This document shows, piece after piece, positions 33,582 through 43,010 of a DNA stretch of 64,000 nt. Position 1 is the first letter of the stretch. Every line of letters starts with the position of its first letter. The stretch spans positions 186,001 to 250,000 of the forward strand of contig CAVWQI010000001.1 of the NCBI GenBank assembly GCA_963757185.1, given 5' to 3'. The notes below the pieces were generated by a model, which had not been told where the DNA came from, searched no databases, and saw only the letters and a program-made list of their open reading frames with translations. Source of the DNA: JAQBQB01 sp963757185. Its GTDB lineage: Bacteria; Gemmatimonadota; Gemmatimonadetes; Gemmatimonadales; Gemmatimonadaceae. Made by a program: the position numbers and the translations under genes.

Positions 33582-34988
33582 TCAGTCGCTCAACTCCGCG
33601 TCGTCCGGAGCCGCCGCCACGGCGACGGCGCGCGTTGGATCGTCGCGGTGGATGGCGACGGGCTTCACGAAGCGCGCGACCATCGCGGCCGTGTCGCCAA
33701 TGGCCAACTGGTCGAACAGAAAGCCGAACTTCTCGTCGTACGCGGCGTCGAGCGCGGCGCGTGTGGCGTCGGGAACGTCCCAGATCTGCCGCTTGAACGG
33801 ACCGAGCGCCTTTTTGCGAGTCTTGTAGTAGAACTGCTCGTCGGAGTCGGTCGGCTTGCGCTCGTCCTTGGCGTTCGCGTCGAGCCACTTGTAGATCTCG
33901 CCGCGCAGCGAATCCGGCAGATGATCGAACAGCATGTTCTGGAAGTTCGTCGCCAGATGGATCTCGGCTGTCTCGCGCTTCGGGAAGTTGTGAAACGCGG
34001 TATCCGGCAGCGTCGACGCGCCGTGCTGCACCGCGCCGGAGAGTCCGTAGTCGTCGCGCGCCACCTTCGACAGTCGCTCGAGCGTGTCGAGATCGAGTTT
34101 CACGTCGGCGATCGAGCCATCGGGCAGCACCACCCCGCCATGCGACGTCCCCGATTGGACGCTGATCTTCGAAAGGCCGATCGTGTCCTTCGGCAGCCGT
34201 CGAATCAGGCCGTCCATGTACGCTCGCAGCTCTTCGACCGTGCTGTTCTGCGTGCCCACTTCGCCGATCTCGCCGCCGATGGAGATCGTGACGGCGTCCG
34301 GCTCCAGCTCTCGCACGACTTTCAGAATGTCGACGCCGACCTCGCAGTTGAGCTTCTGCTGTTCGTCGAGCGTCGGCTTGGAGATGTCGACGAGCGTCGA
34401 CGTGTCGATGTCGATGTTGAAGAATCCGGCCGCGATCGCCTCACGAGCCAGCGCCTTCACGGCATCCACTTCGGGGGCGGGATCGGCAGCGTACTTCTTG
34501 GCGTTGACCTGGAAGTGATCGCCCTGAATGAAGACCGGGCCGCGGAATCCTTCGCGTATCGCCGCGGCCAGCACCACCGCGACATACTCGGCAGGGCGCT
34601 GGTCGGTGTACGCGATCTCCGAGCGCGCGATCTCGAGAATGAACGCGCCGGCCTTCTTGGCGATCGCCGTCCGAAAAATCGACCGCGCCGTATTGTACGC
34701 CATCCCGCGGACGTTGATCGCGGGCACCGTGAATCCGTGGCACTCGCCGCGGCCGCGGGCCATGTACAGCTCCTGGATCGACGATGGAATCACGCCGACC
34801 GCCTGGCCAATCTCCCAGATCAACCAGCGCGCATGCTCTTTCTCGGGTCCGCCGCCGAAGACCGCCGCGCGTACCAGCGTGTCCATCGCGGGCGATGCGA
34901 CGGCCTTGGCGTTTGTCACGCTCACCCGTCCATCGCGCACCTGGACACCGGGGCCGAACAATTCATTGAGTGATTCGACAGTATTCAT
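33582..34988 (-). CDS. fba: Class II fructose-bisphosphate aldolase (long form)
   Basis: 468 residues, zinc enzyme of glycolysis and gluconeogenesis. Zinc-binding histidine in FIQGDHFQVN (His158), another in GAVQHGASTLP, and TISIGGEIGEVG is the GGEIG-type phosphate-binding loop. It is about 120 residues longer than typical class II enzymes, with a distinct N-terminal region (about 1-85) and a C-terminal helical extension, as in the long aldolase group. It is followed after 3 nt by the phosphotransferase candidate. Upstream it is separated from pgi by an 8-bp repeat array. Confidence 0.88.
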   Translation of the reverse strand: MNTVESLNELFGPGVQVRDGRVSVTNAKAVASPAMDTLVRAAVFGGGPEKEHARWLIWEIGQAVGVIPSSIQELYMARGRGECHGFTVPAINVRGMAYNTARSIFRTAIAKKAGAFILEIARSEIAYTDQRPAEYVAVVLAAAIREGFRGPVFIQGDHFQVNAKKYAADPAPEVDAVKALAREAIAAGFFNIDIDTSTLVDISKPTLDEQQKLNCEVGVDILKVVRELEPDAVTISIGGEIGEVGTQNSTVEELRAYMDGLIRRLPKDTIGLSKISVQSGTSHGGVVLPDGSIADVKLDLDTLERLSKVARDDYGLSGAVQHGASTLPDTAFHNFPKRETAEIHLATNFQNMLFDHLPDSLRGEIYKWLDANAKDERKPTDSDEQFYYKTRKKALGPFKRQIWDVPDATRAALDAAYDEKFGFLFDQLAIGDTAAMVARFVKPVAIHRDDPTRAVAVAAAPDDAELSD

Positions 34989-35006
34989 GAGAGTCTACAT
35001 GTTGTT

Positions 35007-35046
35007 CCGGTCCACCGGTCCACCGGTCCACCGGTCAGCCCGTCCA
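35007..35046 (+). repeat. 8-bp tandem repeat CCGGTCCA between pgi and fba
   Basis: Three perfect CCGGTCCA units followed by CCGGTCAG and CCCGTCCA. The pgi stop codon (35035-35037) and its last residues (GWTG) lie within the array. Confidence 0.88.
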
Positions 35047-36426
35047 CCCGTACCGCGCGTCCGGTTTCGGCAGAAGATTCCACTCCTTTCTCGCCTGCTC
35101 CGCGTCGACGCGGCCGAGTTGCGCGTAAGTGAACTGCTTGCCGAGCTCCACGCCCGGCTGGTCGAGCGGATTCACTCCGTAGAGCGCGCCCGCGTACACC
35201 GTCGCGATCTCCAGCAGCATGAAAAGCGCGCCCAAGTACCACGCATCCACGCGATCGACGTGAATCGTCATGCTCAGGCGCCCGCGACGCGCCAGAGCGC
35301 CGGCCGTCGCCCGTTGCTCGATCGACAGCAGTTCGCCAAGACGATGACCGCCGAGGTAGCCGAGCTCCTTCACGTCGGAATGTAGCGAAGGAATGGTCAC
35401 GTCCGACGACGACTCGCGGACGGCGATGAAGGTGACGGTCTTGTCCAGCGGTCCTTCCATGAACAGCTGCACTTTGCTGTGTTGGTCGGTCGCTCCGAGC
35501 GCGGCGAGCGGTGTCGGCCCGACGCCGTGGTCGCCCGGCTGCCGGTGTTTGCCGAGACTTTCCGCCCAGAGCTGCACGAACCAATCGGCGATGTCGCGCA
35601 GCCGATCGGAGTACGGCATCAGCACCTGGATGTGCCGGCCGACGGTCGAGTCCGCGAGGAACTGAAGCGTCGCGAAGAGACCCGCTGGGTTCTTCGACAG
35701 CGAATCACTCGTGCAACGCGCGGCGATGTCGCGCGCTCCGGCGAGCAATTGCGCCGTGTCCATCCCGGTCAGCGCCGCCGGAAGAATTCCGACCGGCGTG
35801 AGCACGCTGTAGCGCCCGCCGACCGCCGGCGGAATGTCGAGTGCCGGGATCCCCTCGGCTCCAGCGATCTCTCGCAACGCGCCGTTCTTCGGATCCGTGA
35901 CGAACACCAGATGCGCCTTCGCGTCGCGCGTCCCTTTGTTCAACCGGTCGCGAACGACGAGGTATTGCGCCATCGTCTCCGCCGTTCCGCCGGACTTCGA
36001 GATCACGACGAACAGCGCTCGCTCGAGCGACAGGCGATCGAGCAGCGCGGTGATCGTGTGCGGGTCGACGTTGTCGAGCACGTGCAGGCGCGGGTTGCCC
36101 GCGCGCTCGGCGTCGCTCAGCGAATTCCAGTCCGGCGCCAGCAGCGCCGTGCGCAACGCGATCGGACCCAGCGCCGAGCCACCGATGCCGAGTACGACGA
36201 CGTCATCGAACTGCCCTTTCGTCCGCGCGGCGAAGTCGGTCGACTGTTTGTGGAGCGCGGCGTCGTCGGGGAGCGCGAGAAAGCCCAGCTCACCGGCCGC
36301 GCGCCGTTTGCCGAACGTGTCGTGCGCGGCTTTGAACGCCGCCGGCGCGGCCGCCCAGTCCGCCGCCGAGATTCCGCCGGCGACGACATCTCCCATCATG
36401 TTCGAGAAATCGAGATCGAGCGCCAT
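35035..36426 (-). CDS. pgi: Glucose-6-phosphate isomerase
   Basis: 463 residues. Landmarks: VVVLGIGGSALGPIALR (sugar-phosphate loop), VISKSGGTAETM, the signature GGRYSVLTPVGILPAAL, and SLGKHRQPGDHG before the catalytic glutamate region. It interconverts glucose 6-phosphate and fructose 6-phosphate. The length fits the shorter Thermotoga/Bacillus-type Pgi. The last residues and the stop are made of the CCGGTCCA repeat, suggesting the original 3' end was overwritten. It lies between the MBL phosphodiesterase and fba on the same strand. Confidence 0.93.
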   Translation of the reverse strand: MALDLDFSNMMGDVVAGGISAADWAAAPAAFKAAHDTFGKRRAAGELGFLALPDDAALHKQSTDFAARTKGQFDDVVVLGIGGSALGPIALRTALLAPDWNSLSDAERAGNPRLHVLDNVDPHTITALLDRLSLERALFVVISKSGGTAETMAQYLVVRDRLNKGTRDAKAHLVFVTDPKNGALREIAGAEGIPALDIPPAVGGRYSVLTPVGILPAALTGMDTAQLLAGARDIAARCTSDSLSKNPAGLFATLQFLADSTVGRHIQVLMPYSDRLRDIADWFVQLWAESLGKHRQPGDHGVGPTPLAALGATDQHSKVQLFMEGPLDKTVTFIAVRESSSDVTIPSLHSDVKELGYLGGHRLGELLSIEQRATAGALARRGRLSMTIHVDRVDAWYLGALFMLLEIATVYAGALYGVNPLDQPGVELGKQFTYAQLGRVDAEQARKEWNLLPKPDARYGWTG

Positions 36427-36449
36427 GGTCCTGGTGGTGCGGGTGCGCG

Positions 36450-37229
36450 TCAGTCGACGCGAACTACGAGTCCGTCGAACGCGGGCGTGATGCCCCGCGG
36501 CAACTCGGCCTCGAGGTCAGCATGGAAGTTGTCGTGCGTCAGGTGCGTGAGATAGGTGCGCTCCGCTCCGACCTGGCGCGCGGCGCTCACCGCTTCGGGA
36601 AGACTCAAGTGCGTTGGGTGTTCAGTTCGAAAGAGGGCGTTGATCACGAGCACCTTCGCGCCGGCGAGCAATCGGAGCGCGTCCGGCGGCAGCGACTTGG
36701 CGTCCGTGACGTAGGCGATCGGCCCAATGCGATACGCAAAGACCGTGACACTCCCGTGCGGCACTCCGACAGGCAGCACTTCCATGTCCCCAACCGAGAA
36801 CGAGACGCCCGCGGCAACGCGATGAGCCTTGCCTTCGGGCTTCGACGTTCCCGGCAATGGCCGGATCCGGTCGTCGAAGATGTAGCGGAACTTCGTCTCC
36901 AACTCGTCCAGCGTCTCCTTGGCGCCGTAAATGGGGAGCGGCGCCTCGCGGTCGACCGTGATCGCGCGCAGGTCGTCGATGCCGTGCGTGTGATCGGCGT
37001 GGCCGTGCGTGTACGCGACCGCGTCCACCCGGTCGATCCCCGCCGCGATCAATTGCAGCCGGAGCTCGGGCGGCGTATCGATGAGGAGCTTCGTGCCGTG
37101 CGCGTCCTCGACCACCGCGCCGACGCGGTTGCGTTTGTCGCGCGGGTCCGGCGACAAACACACCGGGCAGCGGCACCCGATCTTGGGAACGCCAAAGCTC
37201 GTGCCGGTGCCGAGGAAGGTGAGCTTCAC
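36450..37229 (-). CDS. MBL-fold phosphodiesterase, PhnP-like
   Basis: 259 residues. The metallo-beta-lactamase motif THGHADH (74-80) and the N-terminal LTFLGTGTSFGVPKIGC with CRCPVC match the PhnP branch (phosphoribosyl 1,2-cyclic phosphate phosphodiesterase and relatives), which often bind a structural zinc through these cysteines. HLTHDNFHADLEAELPRG near the C terminus supplies further metal-binding histidines. No other phosphonate gene is nearby. It sits in the glycolytic gene run between pyk and pgi, so a housekeeping repair or cyclic-nucleotide role is possible. Confidence 0.87.
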   Translation of the reverse strand: MKLTFLGTGTSFGVPKIGCRCPVCLSPDPRDKRNRVGAVVEDAHGTKLLIDTPPELRLQLIAAGIDRVDAVAYTHGHADHTHGIDDLRAITVDREAPLPIYGAKETLDELETKFRYIFDDRIRPLPGTSKPEGKAHRVAAGVSFSVGDMEVLPVGVPHGSVTVFAYRIGPIAYVTDAKSLPPDALRLLAGAKVLVINALFRTEHPTHLSLPEAVSAARQVGAERTYLTHLTHDNFHADLEAELPRGITPAFDGLVVRVD

Positions 37230-37260
37230 GGTGCCGCGGTCATGCGACGGGACGAACCCG

Positions 37261-38664
37261 TCACACCGTTTCGACCTTGAGCAGGTTCGTCGTGCCCGGA
37301 ACGTCGAAGGGCACGCCCGCCGTCACCACGACGCGGTCGCCGTCGCGCGCGAGGCCGCGCCGCTGCACCGCCTCGAGGGCGAGCTGCACCATCTCGTCGT
37401 ACGTGTGGCAGTGCCTCACGAGCTCCGGAATCACGCCCCACACCAGCGCGAGCTGGCGGAACGTGCGGGGCACGTCGGTCAGCACCAGGATCGGTACGCT
37501 CGGCCGGTGCGCGGCCACGACGCGCGCGCTGAAGCCGCTCTTCGTGAACACGATCAACACCGGCGCGTCGAGCATCGTCACCGCCGCCGCGCTCGCCGCC
37601 GCGATCGCGAATTCGGTCGATATCGCCGTCTCGTTGCGCCGCCGGTCGTCGCGATGGCGAGGACGCACACGCGTCTCGATCTCGGTGATGATCCGCGTCA
37701 TCGCCTCGACGGCCAGGCGCGGGTATTGGCCTGTGGCCGTCTCCGCCGAGAGCATCACCGCGTCGGTGCCGTCGAGGATCGCGTTCGCGACGTCGCTCGC
37801 CTCCGCTCGCGTCGGGCGCGGATGCGTGATCATCGACTCGAGCATCTGGGTCGCCGTGATGACCGGTCTTCCCAGCCGGTTGCAGAGCGCGATGATGCGT
37901 TTCTGGGCGTACGGAACCTCCTCGAACGGGAGCTCCACGCCGAGATCGCCGCGCGCCACCATGACGCCGTCGGACGCGCGCACGATCGACTCGATGTTCT
38001 CGAGCGCCGAGTCCTTCTCGATCTTCGCGACGACGAGCATGTGCTTCGTCACGAGCTGGCGCAGCTCGGCGATGTCCTGCGCGCGCCGCACGAAGCTGAG
38101 CGCGATGTACTCCAGCTCCTGCTGCACGGCGAACGCGATGTCCTCGCGATCCTTCGCCGTGATCGATGGCGCCGACACCTGCACGCCGGGCAGGTTGATG
38201 CCCTTGTGGCTGGAGAGCTGGCCGCCGTGGACGACGCGCGCCGTCACGCGAGGCTTGCTCACGTCCAGTACGACGAGCTCGATCAGCCCGTCGTTGATGA
38301 GGATTCTGTCGCCGTCGCTGACGTCGTCGGCGAGGGCCTCGTACGTGATCGGGATCTCGTCGCCGTTTTCCTTTCCCTCCGGCGCGAAGACGACGTCGCT
38401 CCCGTCGGGCAGGTCACGCGGTTGGCCCAGCTCGCCGATGCGAATCCGCGGGCCCTGGAGGTCGCCGAGAATGGCGATCGGCCGCTTCGTCTCGGCGGCG
38501 ACGTCGCGAACAAGCGCGATCGTCGCCGCGTGCTGTTCGTGCGTGCTATGTGAGAAGTTGATCCGCGCGACGTTCAGGCCCGCGCCAACGAGGCCGCGCA
38601 ACGCGTCGCGCGTCGAGCTCGAGGGGCCCAACGTGCAGACGATCTTCGTTCGGCAGTAGCGCAA
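37261..38664 (-). CDS. pyk: Pyruvate kinase
   Basis: 467 residues. TKIVCTLGPSS at the start, ILGDLQGPRIRIGEL, the catalytic lysine in VVAKIEKDSALENI, MVARGDLGVELPFEEVP (Mg2+/substrate) and MLESMITHPRPTRAEASDVANA are all pyruvate-kinase signatures. The C-terminal regulatory domain is present (about 345-467). It makes pyruvate and ATP from phosphoenolpyruvate. It lies 27 bp after tal and 31 bp before the MBL gene, all on the minus strand. Confidence 0.95.
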   Translation of the reverse strand: MRYCRTKIVCTLGPSSSTRDALRGLVGAGLNVARINFSHSTHEQHAATIALVRDVAAETKRPIAILGDLQGPRIRIGELGQPRDLPDGSDVVFAPEGKENGDEIPITYEALADDVSDGDRILINDGLIELVVLDVSKPRVTARVVHGGQLSSHKGINLPGVQVSAPSITAKDREDIAFAVQQELEYIALSFVRRAQDIAELRQLVTKHMLVVAKIEKDSALENIESIVRASDGVMVARGDLGVELPFEEVPYAQKRIIALCNRLGRPVITATQMLESMITHPRPTRAEASDVANAILDGTDAVMLSAETATGQYPRLAVEAMTRIITEIETRVRPRHRDDRRRNETAISTEFAIAAASAAAVTMLDAPVLIVFTKSGFSARVVAAHRPSVPILVLTDVPRTFRQLALVWGVIPELVRHCHTYDEMVQLALEAVQRRGLARDGDRVVVTAGVPFDVPGTTNLLKVETV

Positions 38665-38691
38665 TAGTGGAGTTCGTGTTGACGCGTGAGT

Positions 38692-39834
38692 TCAGCGGCT
38701 CTCGACCAGCTCCTTCCCCAACGCCTTCGTCTTCGTCTGCAGGCCGGCGATCAGCGAGTCGTACGACTTCTGGAAGCTGGCGATGCCGTCGACCAGGAGC
38801 TTGGCCGTAACGTCGTCGATCGAGATGCCGTACCTCCCCAGCTCGTCGATCGTCGCCTGGGATTCGTCCACGTCCTTGTCGACCGTTCGCGCCACGTTTC
38901 CATGATCGCGGAACGCGTCCACCGTTTGCGGCGGCATCGTGTTCACCGTGTTCGGACCGATCAGCTGCTCGACGTACATCACGTCGCGATACGCCGGATT
39001 CTTCGTGCTCGTGCTCGCCCAAAGCGGGCGCTGGACCGTCGCACCCTTCGCCGACAACGCCATCCAGCGCGGCGAAGCGATCTGTTCCTGATAAAGCTTG
39101 TACGCCAGCTTCGCGTTGGCGATCGCCGCCTTTCCCTTCAATGCCTCGAGCGCCTTCGCGTCGGCGGGGCGTCCCTTGGCCGCTGCGTCGAGCCGCTTGT
39201 CGGTTTCGGTATCCACGCGGCTCACGAAGAAGCTCGCCACCGAATGGATGTTCGAGATGTCCTTTCCTGCCGCGACGCGCTCCTCGAGCCCGGCCATGTA
39301 CGCGTCGATGACGCGCGCGTACGCTTCGATCGCGAACAGCAGGGTGATGTTGATGTTGACGCCGGCGGCCGTCAGCTGGCGCACCGCTTTCGCGCCCTCG
39401 ACGGTTCCGGGCACTTTCACGAAGGCGTTGGGCCTGTCCACTGTTTTCCAGAGGCGCTGGGCCTCGTCGATCGTCGCCGTCGCGTCGTTGGCCGCGCCCG
39501 GCGAGACCTCGATCGACACGAAACCGTCGGCGCCGTGCAGCGCATCGTGGGTCGGACGGAAGATATCGCACGCGTCGCGCACGTCGGTCGTCGCGATGCG
39601 CTCGAACAACTCCATCGCCGTGAAGTCGCCGGCGGAGAACCGAATCTGATCGTCGTACGTCGATCCCTCGGCCAGTGCCTTCTCGAAGATCGTCGGGTTC
39701 GACGTCATTCCGGTCACGGCGTCGTCGCGAATGCGACGCGCGAGCTCGCCGTTCTTCAGGATCGTGCGATCGATGAAGTCGAGCCAGATCGCCACGCCGG
39801 CGTCGTGAAGGTCCTTGAGTCGATTCTCACTCAC
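38692..39834 (-). CDS. tal: Transaldolase
   Basis: 380 residues, cytoplasmic pentose-phosphate enzyme transferring dihydroxyacetone units. VTGMTSNPTIFEKAL is the N-terminal transaldolase signature and NAFVKVPGTVEG contains the Schiff-base lysine (Lys140); NINITLLFAIEAY and WASTSTKNPAYRD complete the active site. Length and insertions fit the longer actinobacterial/cyanobacterial TalB-like subgroup. It heads the glycolytic run on the minus strand. Confidence 0.95.
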   Translation of the reverse strand: MSENRLKDLHDAGVAIWLDFIDRTILKNGELARRIRDDAVTGMTSNPTIFEKALAEGSTYDDQIRFSAGDFTAMELFERIATTDVRDACDIFRPTHDALHGADGFVSIEVSPGAANDATATIDEAQRLWKTVDRPNAFVKVPGTVEGAKAVRQLTAAGVNINITLLFAIEAYARVIDAYMAGLEERVAAGKDISNIHSVASFFVSRVDTETDKRLDAAAKGRPADAKALEALKGKAAIANAKLAYKLYQEQIASPRWMALSAKGATVQRPLWASTSTKNPAYRDVMYVEQLIGPNTVNTMPPQTVDAFRDHGNVARTVDKDVDESQATIDELGRYGISIDDVTAKLLVDGIASFQKSYDSLIAGLQTKTKALGKELVESR

Positions 39835-39854
39835 GTCGTTTCTCCTCGCTTCTA

Positions 39855-39873
39855 CCGGTCCACCCGTCCACCC
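39855..39873 (+). repeat. 8-bp repeat CCGGTCCA, two units
   Basis: CCGGTCCA followed by CCCGTCCA and CCC, in the 58-bp gap between the tal start and the stop of the sugar dehydrogenase gene. Confidence 0.7.
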
Positions 39874-39892
39874 ATTTCCAAGCTAGCCGGTA

Positions 39893-41191
39893 CTACTTGC
39901 CCTCGTACACGATCTTGTAGATGCGTCCGCCCGCGTCGTCGGCGACGAACAACGAGCCGTCGGGTCCCTGCGCAAGACCGGTGGGCCGGTGATTGCCCTG
40001 CGGCCGCGGGGCGGTGAGGTTCGGGGCGAAGCCATCGGCGAACACTTCGAAGGCTGCGCCGGCTTTCCCGCCGCTTAGTGGCTGGAACACGACGTTGTAT
40101 CCCGCCTGCGGCTCGGGGGCGCGATTCCACGACCCGTGGAACGCGATGAACGCGCCGCTCTTGTACTTCGCGGGAAACATCGAGCCCGTGTAGAACATGA
40201 GTCCGTTCGGAGCCCAGTGCGCCGGGAACACGGCAACCGGCTCCTTCTTCTGCGCGCACTCGCCGACTTTCTTGCCATCGCCGCCGTATTCCGGTGCGAG
40301 CACCAAGTGATGTTCGTCGACCGAGTAGTAGCAATAGGGCCAGCCGAAATCGTCGCCCTGATTGACCTGAATCAGTTCTTCCGCCGGATTTTCCGCGTTG
40401 TAGTGGACGCTTTGCGGCCACTGGCCCGAGCCCTCCGGTTCGCCGCCGAGTCCGTCCCGGCCGTGCTGCGTCGTCCACAGCTTGCCGTCCATCGGATTGA
40501 TCGCGATGCCGACCGCATTCCGAATGCCGCGCGCGAAATGGTTCGCGGCGCTCGGCTTCTGGTGCTGCTTGCGCGCGTCGAACTTCCAGATCCCGCCGCG
40601 AATCTCGACCTCGTCGCACGGACGCTTGCCTGGCACTTCCTTCTTCCGGTCGTCCGACTGACAGGAGTTCGTCGCCGTGCCGAAGTTGACGTACATGTTG
40701 CCCGCGCGGTCGATCGCGAACGTCTTGACCGGGTGGCTCCCGCCGCCGGGCAGATCCTCGGCGACAGTGTCCGGCTTTCCCGCGGGCGCAAACGTCCCGT
40801 TCGCGAACGGGAAGCGCAAAATTGCCGTCGTCGTCTCGGTGTAGAGGTACCCGTCAAACAGAGCCACCTCGGACGACGAGAAGCCGCTCGCGAATTGGAC
40901 CTGCCGGTCGGCTTTCCCGTCTCCATTGTCGTCGCGAAGGATCCACACGCCTCCGGTCGCCGCGCCGCCCGAGCCGCCCCGCTGCTGCCTGGAAACGATC
41001 AGGTCGCCGTTCGGCGCCACGACCATGTGCCGCGCGAGGCGGACGGTATCCGCGTACACGATGGCGCAGAACCCTTGTGGAAGCTTGAGTCCGGCGCCGT
41101 CAGGGTCGCACTTCTCCGATCCGCGCTGAGCGCCGAGAAGGGCCGGGATCGCCAGAACCGTGAGCGCAGCCAGAGTCGAGCGTCGTCTCAT
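39893..41191 (-). CDS. Secreted PQQ-dependent sugar (sorbosone/glucose-type) dehydrogenase
   Basis: 432 residues. A signal peptide (ALTVLAIPALLGAQR) is followed by a six-bladed beta-propeller of the soluble glucose/sorbosone dehydrogenase family: LARHMVVAPNGDLIV, FARGIRNAVGIAINP, MDGKLWTTQHGRDGLG, QGDDFGWPYCYY and AHWAPNGLMFYTG carry the PQQ and calcium-binding regions. It would oxidise aldose sugars in the periplasm. The start overlaps the stop of the secreted esterase gene (ATGA), so the two are co-translated. Confidence 0.88.
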   Translation of the reverse strand: MRRRSTLAALTVLAIPALLGAQRGSEKCDPDGAGLKLPQGFCAIVYADTVRLARHMVVAPNGDLIVSRQQRGGSGGAATGGVWILRDDNGDGKADRQVQFASGFSSSEVALFDGYLYTETTTAILRFPFANGTFAPAGKPDTVAEDLPGGGSHPVKTFAIDRAGNMYVNFGTATNSCQSDDRKKEVPGKRPCDEVEIRGGIWKFDARKQHQKPSAANHFARGIRNAVGIAINPMDGKLWTTQHGRDGLGGEPEGSGQWPQSVHYNAENPAEELIQVNQGDDFGWPYCYYSVDEHHLVLAPEYGGDGKKVGECAQKKEPVAVFPAHWAPNGLMFYTGSMFPAKYKSGAFIAFHGSWNRAPEPQAGYNVVFQPLSGGKAGAAFEVFADGFAPNLTAPRPQGNHRPTGLAQGPDGSLFVADDAGGRIYKIVYEGK

Positions 41192-42282
41192 TGATTGTGC
41201 CTACCGGTTGTAGGTGAAGAACCGAACGCGAGTGTTCGCGAGAAGAATGGTAACACCTTGGTGATGATTCGCTCACCGATCCGGCTCGTGTGCGTGCCAT
41301 CGTACGTCTCGAAGGTGTGAGCCACGCCGGCGCGCGTGAGCGCCGTGTCCATTGTCGCGAGCTGCGACGGCGGCACGAGCTCGTCACGTGTCCCGACATC
41401 GAACGCCAACCCGGCAAGGCGCTTGAGGCGGTCCGCCGAGCGCGGCAGCATGTCGAGTGGATAGTGGTCCGTCCACTTCGCCGACGCCGCGTCCACCCGC
41501 TCCCAGCGGCCGTCGCTCCGTTCGACAGGAAAATCCACGTAGAGCGGCGGACGGTTTGGATTCGGCGAGAACGCGGCCGCGAGCGCGAGGTCCACGGCCG
41601 CGCCGAACGGCAGACGCTTCGCGTCGTCGAGCGACGTCAGATCTTCGACGAGCCCCCACGCCGCGGTCGCGCCGGCGTCGGTGGACGTTCTGAAATGCGT
41701 GCAGCACGCGCTGAGCGCGTACGCCGCGCCGTAGACGTCGCCAGCGTGTCGCATCGCGAGGTAGAACGTGCCGAACCCGCCCATCGAATGTCCGGCGATC
41801 CCTCTACTCCGCGGCGCGGCCAGCGTGCGGTACTTCCCGTCGATGTACGACACGAGCTCGCCTGAGATGAAGTCGTCCCAGCCGCCCGCCGACGACGAGT
41901 TCACGTAGAAGCTGCCGCGCAATCGGTTGAGTGCGTTCGGCATGACGATGATCATTTCGCGCACGGCGCCGGCGGCCACGAGCGAGTCGGTGGACCGGCT
42001 GATGTCGAATCCGGCGTAGCCACGTGCCCAGGAAACTTCGCTCGCGGTGAAGCCGTGCAGCAGGTAGACGACGGGGTATCGCTTGGTCGGGTTGGACGCG
42101 TAGCTCGGCGGCAGGTAGACGAGCACCGACCGATTCGGCGAGTCGCCGTACTTGTTGCCCTCGAGCGCGACCGAATGAACGGTGTCGTGGACGAGTCGGC
42201 TCGCTGGCGCTTGCGCGTTCAGCGCCGCCGCGAAAACGAGGAGGAGCGCAAGCCCAGAGCGAAAACGGAATCGTGTGGTCAT
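41188..42282 (-). CDS. Secreted esterase (esterase D / antigen-85-like alpha/beta hydrolase)
   Basis: 364 residues. Signal peptide GLALLLVFAAALNAQ; then VLVYLPPSYASNP, YPVVYLLHGFTA and the nucleophile elbow GHSMGGFGT (Ser near 164) of the putative-esterase family; a C-terminal aspartate and histidine appear in GTRDELVPP and YDGTHTSRIG. Relatives include feruloyl esterases, enterobactin esterases and S-formylglutathione hydrolases. Secretion and coupling to a periplasmic sugar dehydrogenase suggest a role in polysaccharide or plant-ester breakdown. Confidence 0.87.
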   Translation of the reverse strand: MTTRFRFRSGLALLLVFAAALNAQAPASRLVHDTVHSVALEGNKYGDSPNRSVLVYLPPSYASNPTKRYPVVYLLHGFTASEVSWARGYAGFDISRSTDSLVAAGAVREMIIVMPNALNRLRGSFYVNSSSAGGWDDFISGELVSYIDGKYRTLAAPRSRGIAGHSMGGFGTFYLAMRHAGDVYGAAYALSACCTHFRTSTDAGATAAWGLVEDLTSLDDAKRLPFGAAVDLALAAAFSPNPNRPPLYVDFPVERSDGRWERVDAASAKWTDHYPLDMLPRSADRLKRLAGLAFDVGTRDELVPPSQLATMDTALTRAGVAHTFETYDGTHTSRIGERIITKVLPFFSRTLAFGSSPTTGRHNQ

Positions 42283-42389
42283 CGCCGCACCGTCGAGGGT
42301 GACTCTCGTGGAAACGGCGATGACTTACGACGCGACGGCCTCCGACGCAACCGCGCGCGCGGTCAGTCGTGATTCACGAATCAAAGGCG

Positions 42390-42411
42390 GACGCCGCCAC
42401 GTCGCGGCGTC
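42390..42411 (-). terminator. Hairpin after the lipoprotein gene
   Basis: GACGCCGC (42390-42397) / GCGGCGTC (42404-42411), 6-nt loop, 2 nt after the lipoprotein stop on the minus strand. There is no T-run. Confidence 0.45.
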
Positions 42412-42413
42412 GC

Positions 42414-42911
42414 TCAGCGAGCGACCGGAGTACCGGTCTGGGCAGTCCCGCCGGCGTTCGACCCGCCGCTCTTGAGAAACCCTTTCTCCACGGCGACCAG
42501 CGCCACCGACGTGAGGAACGCCGCGAACAGCGTGCGCGACGGTGAGAATCCACGGATGTCGATCTCTCGAATCAGCGGACGCGGCACCTGAACGACTTCT
42601 TGCCGCCAGGGCGCACCGGTTCCGTCGCGATGCACCGACTCGTCCATCGCGACCGACAGCGAGGTCAGATCCTCGGCGATGACGCTCCCTCGCAACTGCT
42701 CGACCGCCGGTCCCACCTTCGCCGCCAGGACGACGGAGCCGGAGTCGGTGAGCGTCGCCTGTACTTGTCGCCCGGTGAGCCGTTCCGACTCGCCGAGGTG
42801 CGGCGTGTTGTACGCGTAGCACCCGGAGGCAAGCGCGCCCGCGACGAGGAGCGCGCCGACTCGGGCGGCTCCGCTCAGAACACGGGCACCAAGCATTCTC
42901 TCTACGATCAT
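42414..42911 (-). CDS. Lipoprotein of unknown function
   Basis: 165 residues. The N terminus has a signal peptide ending in a lipobox (ALASGC, Cys31 or so), so the protein is probably lipid-anchored. The mature part includes LTGRQVQATLTDSGSVVLAAKVGP and a late hydrophobic stretch (TLFAAFLTSVALVAV, about 127-141) that may be a membrane segment. No family is recognised. It lies 100 bp after the SusD-like gene, beyond a strong hairpin, so it may be transcribed separately or by read-through. Confidence 0.75.
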   Translation of the reverse strand: MIVERMLGARVLSGAARVGALLVAGALASGCYAYNTPHLGESERLTGRQVQATLTDSGSVVLAAKVGPAVEQLRGSVIAEDLTSLSVAMDESVHRDGTGAPWRQEVVQVPRPLIREIDIRGFSPSRTLFAAFLTSVALVAVEKGFLKSGGSNAGGTAQTGTPVAR

Positions 42912-42935
42912 GCGACTTCACTCCTGCAAGAGATC

Positions 42936-42968
42936 GCGGGGAGGGCGAGGCACGCTCACCCTCCCCGC
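42936..42968 (-). terminator. Terminator-like hairpin after the SusD gene
   Basis: 13-bp stem GCGGGGAGGGCGA (42936-42948) / TCACCCTCCCCGC (42956-42968), one G-T mismatch, 7-nt loop. It is placed 42 bp after the SusD-like stop and would separate the SusCD transcript from the lipoprotein gene. No T-run is visible. Confidence 0.55.
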
Positions 42969-43010
42969 TTCAAGGCTAGCACTTCAACTCGGTTGCCTCA
43001 CCGACTCGGC